Source: Bimuria novae-zelandiae CBS 107.79 (Eukaryota > Ascomycota > Dothideomycetes > Pleosporales > Didymosphaeriaceae). From it: a stretch of 21,433 bases of DNA. The position numbers and the translations under genes are program-made. This document shows, piece by piece, positions 1 to 7,900 of this stretch; positions within the stretch are counted from its first letter, which is position 1; every line of letters starts with the position of its first letter. The notes beneath the pieces were generated by a model that saw only the letters and a program-made list of their open reading frames with translations, was not told where the DNA came from and made no database searches. The stretch spans positions 1 through 21,433 of the forward strand of contig ML976839.1 of NCBI GenBank assembly GCA_010015655.1. The letters run 5' to 3'.

Positions 1-110
1 ACCCTAACCCTAACCCTAACCCTAACCCTAACCCTAACCCTAACCCTAACCCTAACCCTAACCCTAACCCTAACCCTAACCCTAACCCTAACCCTTAACC
101 CTAACCCTAA
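1..110. repeat. Telomere, (CCCTAA)n array
   Basis: About 18 head-to-tail copies of CCCTAA, the C-rich strand of the TTAGGG telomere repeat, run from the first base. The orientation is that expected at the left end of a chromosome. One variant unit, CCCTTAA, sits at 92-98 near the inner edge, followed by two more normal units, and the array stops at about 110. This makes everything in the window subtelomeric. Confidence 0.98.
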
Positions 111-329
111 TCTGTGAGCTAGAGCCCCTGTTTTGTGTATATAGAATTTATAGTCTTAAGAAATTTAATTTACTTATATAACCACTTTTTATATACTTAT
201 AATATGTGCGCGCCTTGCCTATTACCTTTAGTAATATATAGAGGGCTTTCCTGCATAACTTAGTTATAAAGATTCTTATTTTCTACTATCCCCCTTTCCT
301 GCGCCAGGGCCGTCCCGGCCCTATACTAT
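111..329. other. Telomere-proximal AT-rich spacer, no gene seen
   Basis: AT-rich, CA/TG-poor sequence between the telomere and the last recognisable codons of the chromovirus. Read on the minus strand, a purine run at about 285-299 (GGAAAGGGGGATAG) is placed where a polypurine tract would precede a 3' LTR. What lies beyond it does not look like the candidate 5' LTR at 7414-7612. I see no gene here. Confidence 0.5.
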
Positions 330-359
330 TCCCTTTTTGGGTAACGTCCTTAGGGGAAC

Positions 360-505
360 GCTAGTATTCTTTAAGGATTTTCTCGTAACTATTAAGGTAG
401 GATATAATTTCCTACGTCGCGTCTTTATTAGACTATCCTAGCCATTTTACAAGGTATTAGAGACCTCCTGCCACTATCTTATAATAAAGAATTCCTTTCA
501 CTTTA
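360..505 (-). pseudogene. Chromodomain at the C-terminus of Gypsy integrase (RIP-degraded)
   Basis: Minus-strand translation gives a chromodomain-like stretch containing YLVKWLG, with the aromatic cage and beta-strand pattern of chromoviral integrase tails. A stop (TAA) lies just before YLVKW and a second (TAG) just after WLG. In the family this module binds methylated histone H3 and steers insertion into heterochromatin. Here it is only a relic, but it identifies the clade of the element. Confidence 0.75.
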
Positions 506-899
506 TAGTGGTCTGCTCTATTATAGTCTAGGACGTTAACAGGTCTAGGGCGAAAGTTTTTTAATAAAAGGGGTGCTTGCCATGGCTCTAGTAGCGATAT
601 ATAGAATATAGGGTGTATCCTTAATATTGCTAGGGGTAATTTAAGCAGGTAGGCTAGCCTTCTAACCTTTTTAACTACCTTAAATGGCCTAAGGTAATAA
701 TAGTTAAACTTCTTCGACGGCTTTGTTAAGGCGATATTCTTGCAATTAAGCAGGACTTTGTTGCCTGGGGAGAAGTGTACGGGGATTTGCTTTTTATTAT
801 ACTACTATTAGTACTATTCCTAAGCGTGGCGTAAACTTGCTACTATTATTTTCTAACTATTATACTATTTCTTTATCCGTGCGACGACCTGCCGACGCA

Positions 900-1690
900 G
901 GTCCTTTAACTATCTAGAGTAGGTTAGGCTATTCTAGAGTAAGGGGTCTAGTTTGCGAAGCTAGTGCTTGTCAGGTACCCTATTAAACGCGGTAGGAGTA
1001 GTTCTAAATACTAATTTAATAGGTGCGAAGCTAGTTACGGTATACTTTTTTAAGTTATACGCGTACTTAGTGTATAGCAGTAACTCTACCTAGTTATCTT
1101 AGTTGCGGTTTATATAGATTTGTAGGTACGACTCTATCTCTTGGTTCTAACGTTTTATCTAACTATCTATTTAAGGGTGGAACGCTATAGACAAGTGCTT
1201 CTAGATCTTTAAATAGTAGCATATGTTAGCCTAGAATTGGCTTGTAAAGACGGACCCTTAGTTAGTGACCAGCGAAGCGAGAGCTCTAGTCTTTAAAAAA
1301 GCCTATTATAGTAGTAGCTTGGCTAGTTACTAGGACGTAATTATCTTATTAACGGGAAGGTACCGGGAATACTTTATAAACTAGTTAATAAGGACAAGTA
1401 TAGCGTTGTACTAGTTCCCTCGCTTATCTATAGACTCTAGAAGCTTGGTTATAAAGTTTAAAGAAAAGTGCTTTCAGGGCTTAGTAGCTATTAAAAGTAG
1501 TTCTAGTAACCCTAGTAGCTTATGCCTACGAATCTTGTTTAACTAATAAGAAGCATAATGGCGGACGTATTTCTGGATATTAGCCTGTAGGCGTTTTTAG
1601 AAGTATTTCCGCTAGAGGACTTCTACTATCCTCGCTATGCCATAGTGGCCCCTTATTAAATTATTATAATTCCGCGTAAGGATGGCTTCC
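900..1690 (-). pseudogene. Gypsy integrase: HHCC zinc finger and catalytic core (RIP-degraded)
   Basis: The zinc-binding region reads on the minus strand as GHYGIARIVEVL at about 1620-1650. It continues through two TAG/TAA stops to a segment where both cysteines of the CxxC pair have become tyrosine (TAT codons at 1546-1548 and 1555-1557). The first zinc-binding His also appears as Tyr. Downstream, the block that normally carries a catalytic aspartate reads LVTN followed by a stop at 1258-1263, so that Asp is now Asn. The enzyme would have joined element cDNA to host DNA; it cannot function in this state. Confidence 0.8.
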
Positions 1691-2277
1691 CGTAGGGATA
1701 CGTTATTTGGGATCTACACTTTTTTAGCCCTGCAGAGGACACTACTAGTATTAACTAACTAGGTAGGTATGCCCTTCTTTGCCCCGCCCTTGTCCCAACG
1801 CGTTAGTGCCTCGTACCCGGAGTAGGTTATATTACGGGCTTAAGACTCTCTAATATAATTAAGGAGGAGGTTTAGTACTTTTAACGCGAAGGCGGTATCT
1901 ACAGACGCTGCTCTACGCGCCTAGGTATATAAAAAGGCGGCTCTTATATTAGGAACCTTAACTATTAGTGCTTCCGCGCACTACTCTAGGGACAGTTTAT
2001 TACTATTATGCTTAGGTTACTCTTATATAGCTTTAAATGGATTAGTGTTAGGAGAGTCGCTATAACTTATAGAGCTTATAATACTGTCCTGGGGTAACGC
2101 ATTATTAAACGGGCTTATGCCGCGGATATCCTGTGCTAAGGGTATTATTTTAGAGAGTTATTAGGGCCCCGCAGGCCCTGCTCTAGGGAGGTCCTCTCCT
2201 TACGCACTTAGCTTAGCTTGCTGCTACCTTACGCTCTAAGCTCTAGTTATCTAGATTAACTATATTTAAAGCTTTTA

Positions 2278-2469
2278 CTAGAGCGTTAGTATTATAGCCT
2301 CGCGTACGCGTTGCCTAACGCCCAGAACAAACCCTTTCTTATAGTTAGGTCGTCGTAATAGGGCATTAGCTGGATTATCTACCCCTGGCTTATATTTAAT
2401 TTTAAAATCGTACTTTACTAGTTCCTTAGCCCACCAGGCTTGCTTTAAGGATAGTGACTTCGTTGTCAT
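2278..2469 (-). pseudogene. Gypsy RNase H segment (RIP-degraded)
   Basis: A short open stretch on the minus strand contains WAKELVKYDFKIKYKPGVDN, the conserved block near the end of Ty3/Gypsy RNase H domains. The usual ADALSRR tail reads ANALLRR, with Asp changed to Asn and Ser to Leu, both of the transition type produced by RIP. It is not a free-standing gene: the reading frame is closed upstream by RIP stops, and it lies between reverse transcriptase and integrase as expected. Confidence 0.85.
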
Positions 2470-3049
2470 GAAGTACCGAAGGTTATTATGATTAGAGAGT
2501 ATTTAGATTATATCTAGGGCGTGGGCGGCGTAATGCCTCTACTATTTAAAGGTAGATATAATGGCGTACATTTCTTTATCGTGTGTTGGCCAATTAATCT
2601 TAGGGCCAGTAAACTTTTTACTTTAAAAGGACACGGGTTTCTAGTGCTTTTCTAATGCCGTTTTAGTGTCCTATAGTTAGAGCAATATAGTAGCTATCGC
2701 GAAGTCTAATGCGTCCGTAATAATTATAACTAGCTTTTTAGTATAAAAGTGTTAAAGCACTAGTGCTCCTGTAAACTTTTATTTTAGGTTAAAGAAGGCC
2801 TTCCTTACTTTGTCTAGCCAACTCTAGGGGAGGTACTACTTGGTAGGTCCTTTTTTAGACTTCTTCCCCCCTTTCTTCTGCGAGCCCTCTGGGGTCGACT
2901 TCGGGTCCTAAGCGGACTTTAGTAGGTCCGTTAACGGCTTTACAACGGAGCTATAGTTAAAAATAAACCGCTAATAGAAGTTCGCGAAGCCCAGGAAGAC
3001 TTAAATATCCCTATAGCTCTTAGGTTCGGGCCATTTATCTATAGTCTTA

Positions 3050-3620
3050 ACCCGTAATGGGTCCATCACCACTCCCTTAGGCGTAATAATAAATCCCACA
3101 AACTTAACTACCTTAGTTAAGAAGACGCACTTGCTAGTCTTATAAAAGAGACCCTAGTTAAGTAAGCGTTCTAGAACCTGCTTAACGTAAGCGTCGTGTT
3201 CTTCCTTATTCTTAGAGTATATAAGGATATTATCTAGATAGATAACGTAAATATAGTTAAGCAGACTGCCTAGTGCGCGTTAAATATAAGACTAGAATAT
3301 TACTAGTGTATTGGCTAGTCTAAATAGTATAATAAGGTACTTAAAGTGACTATAGCGTGTCTTAAATACTATCTTCCACTTATTACCCTTCTTAATCCGC
3401 AGTCTATAGTAGGCATTTTAGAGGTTAAGCTTTGTAAAGATTTTTGCTTTAGATAATCTGTCCACTATCTTACTCACAAGTGGAATAGGGTACCGGTTTT
3501 TAATTGTAACCTTATTTAGGCCCTGGTAGTTAACATATAACCTTATACTGCCATTAGACTTTAGCATAAATAGTATTAGAGCTCTAATAGAAGATTTACT
3601 TAAACAGATCTACTCCTTGT
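3050..3620 (-). pseudogene. Gypsy reverse transcriptase core (RIP-degraded)
   Basis: Minus-strand translation gives [14 protein letters not shown], then AKIFTKLNL with a stop, then YVIYLDNILIYSKNK. These match the fingers and palm blocks of Ty3/Gypsy reverse transcriptase. Two of the three catalytic aspartates can be checked and both are altered to Asn: LDL reads LNL (codon 3424-3426) and YLDD reads YLDN (codon 3229-3231). Both are G-to-A changes on the coding strand. Several in-frame stops are present. The family copies element RNA into cDNA in cytoplasmic particles; this copy is certainly inactive. Confidence 0.92.
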
Positions 3621-4399
3621 CCTGTGCCGTGTTAAGGTACTCCTAAAGGAGTTCTAGCTCCTTTCTAGAGAGGTTATAGATTAGAGTATTTAGGATCTTT
3701 CCCCTTGGCTTAATGTTAATCGCGTAATTAGTGCTACCATTAGGTCGTAGGACCCAGGTCTACTTTTTGCTAAAGTTAACCTAATAATAGTATAGCTTTT
3801 TAGGTACGTACTTTATCTTGTCCGGGTTAAATTTATTGTTTGGACTTAGTACGTATTTGGTGCCATCCTCGGGTTGCCCATAGATAGTTACTAGAGGACT
3901 AGTAGCGCGGCGCGGCGTTGCTTTATATATAGAAGCTACTATCTAATGTGCCGTGGCTTTTGGTAACTAAGCAAGGGTAGGGTAATCCTTAATACACTTC
4001 CTTAAGTAGTTAATTAATCCTATCGCCTATTGCTTTAACCATAGTACTCTCTTATTCTAGAAATATTCTGCGTTTTAGACCACATCGCCTCCCGCTTAGG
4101 AGGGGACTAGTGGCGGTCTGGGTTTCTTTTAGAGGAAGTCTATTACGAGTTCGGTTCGTGCTTCTAGTCCTAGAGGATAGAACCTTATTTAACTTGGCTA
4201 TAGTATATATGCCTGCTTGCCTGGGGCAATATTTAAGAGAAGGGTAGGGGCGTCTACTAGCTAAATACGTTCCGCCTTCTCGTCGTCCTCCTACTATTTA
4301 AACGTCCTGGTAATAAATCGGATTCTGGGGTCTGCGGCCTACAGCCATGGATAGCCTAGTATAAGGTTATAGCCCTTAAAATTAGCGGACTAGAAGCGT

Positions 4400-4640
4400 T
4401 CTAGTCTAATAACTTTATTAACTCCGCGAGAGTTATAATAACTTACTATTAGGTTATATGCGTTGCCTAACGTTAGTTTATTATTATTAATAAACGTTGC
4501 TATAGGTCTGTCCTGGCTTAGGCTCTACTTTAGCCTAGCTTTAGTCGTTGTAGAATGGCTAATTAGGTTTAGCTCCGCGCCGCTATCGTATAGGACTTAG
4601 AACCGCGTTGGGTTAGGGTTATTACTATATATAAGAACCT
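4400..4640 (-). pseudogene. Gypsy aspartic protease (RIP-degraded)
   Basis: The minus strand reads VLYDSGAELNLI around 4565-4600, the DSGA active-site loop of retroviral-type aspartic proteases (codons at 4576-4587). In the family this protease processes the Gag-Pol polyprotein. The catalytic Asp survives here although the flanks are RIP-altered. Domain limits are approximate. Confidence 0.75.
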
Positions 4641-6042
4641 TAACCGCGATGCGTAAGAACTTTCTGTTAGAGTGTTTTCCTAATTATAATTAGGAGAGAT
4701 TCGTAATTAGGGACCGCCTTTCCCCTAGTTATCTTGGCTTAGGCCTTAAGTAATATTACTACCAGTCGCTAGTCCTCCGCCCCTTTATTTCTAATAGGCC
4801 TGCCAGCTCTAGGGGTAACGGCCGCCTCTATATTTGCTATTAGCTAATTCTCTAGAATTAGAGCGAGGCTTATCTCCTTTAGACTCCTTATAGCCTGGGG
4901 TTGGACTGTCGTTGGCTATTACAGGGGTCCCGGATCGAGAGCTTTAAGATTGCTTTTGGTCTAACCTCTTCTATTAAGAAGGGGGTTTTGTCTAGGCTTA
5001 TAAAGCGGTTCTCTTTCGGTTCGCTGCCTTAGTCCTCGCTGGCTTACTAGCCTTTAGCGCCTTTTCGGCAGACTTTAGGTTGCGTTCGAAAGTAGACTAG
5101 TCTTAGTTATCTTTTAACACTATTAGCCTTTGCACCTTATAGCGAATAGATTTAGGGGCCTTAGCCCACACGAAGGCGATTTTTAGAGGTTTATTAAAAG
5201 AGCTATCTAGGTAGATAAAGAAGCTTCTCTTAAGAAGCGACTCCTTATTACTTAGATACAGGAGGAATAAGTCCATACTATCTATATCTCTCTAACTAAG
5301 GTTAAAGAACTTAAGGAAGTTATTAAACTTTATTAAGATAGGGTCTTAAACCAATGCGGCGACTTCCCGATAGAGATCCGCCCACGTTATAACTATTCTA
5401 TCCTTAATCTTTCTCTTAACTAGGTCGCGGTGTATTGTGTATTAGATCGTGCTTAGAATCCAATAGGTCCTAGTGACTAAATTATTAAAGATCTGCACTA
5501 TCTTAAAGGTAGAGTCTATGTTACAACGCCACTATTTTACCCTAGTAGCATACGGGGGGCGGTTCTCCGTGCCCAGCTTAGGCTGCGGGGAGACCTTTTA
5601 AAAAGCGTCTAACGTTTAAGAGGCTTCCTCCTAAGCGGAACGTACCCGGTTATAGGTTAGAGCCGCTATAGTTATTAGGGTTATTATACTCTTAACTAGT
5701 TCTAACTGTTATTAGAGCCGTGAGATTTTCTTAAGGGGAGCATCTCGGTCCTAAGTGTCTAGTAACTTTATTAATTGTTAATTAATAATATTAGTTATAG
5801 ACGGTGTTGCACCTAACGCTACGGGTATAGCAGGGCCTATAGTTAGAGTAGAATACTAGCTTAGGCCTAAAGTAAGAGTGTTTACCTTACTTTGGCCTTC
5901 GCCTTAGGGCCTTAGCCTACTCTAAGGCCGGGCGCTGCCTAATGCTGGTCCGAAAGTTGGCCGCTTAGGGCCAGTGTTCCCTTTCTTAGTAGCGGAGATT
6001 TTATAGGTTCCGCTTTTCGGTCGCTCTGCGACTTGGCCACTG

Positions 6043-6050
6043 CTTGGGCC
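6043..6050. repeat. Left 8-bp target-site duplication of the hAT element
   Basis: CTTGGGCC immediately precedes the left inverted repeat and matches 7047-7054 exactly. Confidence 0.92.
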
Positions 6051-7046
6051 CAGCGCTGCCAACGAACAGAACGTTCGATCCGAACAATCGATCCGAACGG
6101 CGTTTTCTGGTGTTTTGGATCGAACGAACGAACAGGCATGGTAGGTCGAACAGAGCTTCGAACGAACGCATTATTAGAGCCAAAAGTTCGGTTGTTCGGT
6201 TGTTCGTGACTACGTTTGATCGATTTAGTATGGGGATTCTGTCCTGTTACGGTATAATTCCATCAGCTTCGATTCTATCAGGTTCCATGCCTAGACTCTT
6301 GGCAGGATCCAACGTCTATATATATGTAGGATATCTCTACGATAGAGAAATCAACGCAGCCGTCTTCCCTTCCTCACATGTCCTAATTGGTGGAGTATTA
6401 CCTTGTTCTGCTGGCCTTGTGCCATGCGTGGCGTTGTCGTATATTGCCTTGTGCAACGTTCTTGTAGGAGAAGAAAACTCTGAGTTTTCTCGTCGACGTG
6501 CCTCCCACTGTTTCCCATCGTCAGCCGTGAGCGTATCTTGTTATGGGTCAATTTGTTACCCGCTCGCAGTCGTCCCAGTCGACCCAGTCGACCCGGCTGG
6601 CATTTGACAGCTATCACCATGCCGGGTCGCGTACGGCAGCTGTCATGGCGATGGCGGAGAGCTTCGAGAGCTTGGATGACTCGCCATCTGAAGTGGAGTC
6701 CGTCGCTCCTACGCATGAGTTTCCCGGCGAGCTGAAAGCATCCGGAGCTCGTTTTTCTATTGTATGGACCCGCCTCTGGCAAGGCAAACGTCTCCTCAAC
6801 CACGTCGTCAAGAAGGATGCCGGCCAAAACATCCAGCTGGTGGACGGCAGCCAGTTTCTCGACCACAACACCAACCTCCTTCCTAATTAGGAAAGTTGTA
6901 TATATACGAACGTTCGGCCGAACGTTCGTTGTACTGTTAGAAGACGCTCCTGTTAGAGTCGTCTCGAACGTACGTAAATTTGTATGTGGGCCGAACGAAC
7001 GAACAAGCACCTTGTTCGGATCCTGTTCGATTCGTTGGCAGCGCTG
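6051..7046. mobile_element. Non-autonomous hAT-type DNA transposon, 996 bp
   Basis: The ends are perfect 16-bp inverted repeats starting CAGCGCTGCCAACGAA (6051-6066 and 7031-7046). They are flanked by a perfect 8-bp direct duplication, CTTGGGCC, at 6043-6050 and 7047-7054. An 8-bp duplication with CAG-type termini is the hallmark of the hAT superfamily. Inside both ends lie many copies of the motif CGAAC/GTTCG in both orientations, including the palindrome CGAACGTTCG, as expected of subterminal transposase-binding sites. At 996 bp it is too short for a complete transposase. Its base composition is normal, with CA and TG intact, in sharp contrast to the RIP-mutated chromovirus around it. It therefore inserted after the host repeat was mutated, or has never been repeated enough to be mutated. 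Confidence 0.93.
6543..6890 (+). CDS. Unrecognised ORF inside the hAT element (possible transposase N-terminal remnant)
   Basis: An open frame of 115 codons starts MGQFVTRSQSSQSTQSTR and ends in a TAG at 6888-6890. The Ser/Gln/Thr-rich start resembles the disordered N-termini of fungal hAT transposases. No BED zinc finger, RNase H-fold or dimerisation domain can be seen, and I do not recognise the rest. A longer minus-strand frame (6351-7010, 219 codons) overlaps it but begins within the subterminal repeats and is low complexity in places. Which strand, if either, is expressed is unclear. If it is the 5' part of a transposase, the element is an internal-deletion derivative dependent on a full-length relative elsewhere. 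Confidence 0.25.
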   Translation: MGQFVTRSQSSQSTQSTRLAFDSYHHAGSRTAAVMAMAESFESLDDSPSEVESVAPTHEFPGELKASGARFSIVWTRLWQGKRLLNHVVKKDAGQNIQLVDGSQFLDHNTNLLPN

Positions 7047-7054
7047 CTTGGGCC
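7047..7054. repeat. Right 8-bp target-site duplication of the hAT element
   Basis: CTTGGGCC immediately follows the right inverted repeat and matches 6043-6050 exactly, marking the insertion point in the gag region. Confidence 0.92.
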
Positions 7055-7413
7055 ATAAGGACGCTGACTCGCGCCTTTAGGGGTAGGGCTATCCCCTAGG
7101 TGTTGCGCCCTCTAGGGAAATTCCGCTCCTACGCCTTTATGGGAGAGTTAATAATTTAATTACTTAAAGTCGTCTCTTACCTTATCCTCCGTGTCGAACT
7201 TAGTAATACAGCCACTAGTCTTTAGGGACTCCCCGCATTGCTTGCCTTTTCTCGTTTATAGGCTCGCCGTTATCTCCTTTACTATCTTTAGAGGCATCGC
7301 GGTAACTTATTAGATAGGTAACAGGGTGTTGTTATAGAGAGAGTAGTTTAGAGGGTGATCCTAAATCGACTGCCTCCCTTTTAAAAAAAAGGAGGGGGGA
7401 AGGATTTGAATTG

Positions 7414-7612
7414 TAAGGCACTTTATAGCAGGCAATTCGGATTAGGGTAAACGTGTATATTAGACAAATCCTTGCCGGATGTTAAAGGGTCTATAGAGGA
7501 ATATATAGACTACACCACGTGACTGAGCCGGGGCAGCTCCGGTAGAGGCCCGAGAGAGATCCGGAGGATCTCCGAGGGTCGCCTTTTATAGGGGTTAAGA
7601 ATGTCCCTGACA
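7414..7612 (-). repeat. Candidate 5' LTR of the chromovirus
   Basis: Read on the minus strand, this 199-bp stretch begins TGTCAGGGACA and ends in CCTTACA, giving TG...CA termini. It has a good TATA box (TATAAAAGG, plus-strand 7582-7590) soon after its start. It sits just upstream of the gag region, where a 5' LTR belongs. Against the call: I cannot find a matching 3' LTR near the telomere, and the bases after the CA end do not resemble a usual tRNA primer site. Position and internal TATA are the main support. Confidence 0.35.
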
Positions 7613-7900
7613 ACTATTTACTTTATTTATAAATTAATTATTACTACTATATATTTTTTTTTCTTATATCTCTTTTCTTTTCTTTTCTATTTTCTATTCT
7701 ATATAATATTATTTACTTTACCTCCCTACTTTTTTCTTTTTTTTTTATATTTATTTTACTGTTATTTATTTATAACTTATTATTATTATAATACTTTTTT
7801 ACTCTTTTTATTCTGTCTACTTTATACGAAACTAAAAATACTTAGTCGGAATATATATATAAAACTAATAAACCTTATCTATCCTTCCTCCTATACGCCT
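7613..7900. other. AT- and pyrimidine-rich spacer between chromovirus and helicase relic
   Basis: Long T-rich tracts, for example around 7646-7690 and 7730-7750, with almost no CA or TG. The open frame on the plus strand here is a run of Phe, Leu, Tyr and Ile produced by this composition, not a gene. The far C-terminus of the helicase relic may reach into this segment. Confidence 0.5.

Larger units (their letters stand above)
330..7300 (-). mobile_element. RIP-inactivated Ty3/Gypsy chromovirus, interrupted by a hAT element
   Basis: Minus-strand translation gives recognisable pieces in the order gag region, aspartic protease (DSGA, 4576-4587), reverse transcriptase (about 3050-3620), RNase H (2278-2469), integrase HHCC zinc finger (about 1540-1670), integrase core and a C-terminal chromodomain (about 360-505). 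Protease-RT-RNase H-integrase is the Ty3/Gypsy order, and the chromodomain places it among the chromoviruses. The whole element is CA/TG-poor and TA-rich with many TAG/TAA codons and D-to-N, C-to-Y and Q-to-stop changes, the pattern left by RIP acting on both strands. Allowing for the 996-bp hAT insertion, it is close to full length. The 3' LTR is not recognisable. Ends are approximate. Confidence 0.9.
4650..7300 (-). pseudogene. Gag region of the chromovirus, split by the hAT insertion
   Basis: Minus-strand sequence upstream of the protease, with no recognisable zinc knuckle, reading back to a possible start codon near 7281. Position rather than sequence similarity makes it Gag. The hAT element at 6051-7046 interrupts it, and the flanking duplicated octamer shows that the two halves were once continuous. 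Heavily RIP-altered, with many stops. Confidence 0.5.

Noticed and set aside
5939..6183. Short minus-strand frames crossing the left end of the hAT element
   Set aside because: They cross a transposon boundary marked by inverted repeats and a target duplication, so they are chance frames.
6351..7010. 219-codon minus-strand frame inside the hAT element
   Set aside because: It begins inside the subterminal repeats, shows no transposase domain and overlaps a plus-strand frame with a more transposase-like start. Not supported as a gene.
7382..7415. Possible tRNA-like or primer-binding sequence beside the candidate LTR (GGATTTGAATTG)
   Set aside because: Only a short resemblance to a T-arm; no cloverleaf can be drawn and the order does not match a tRNA 3' end.
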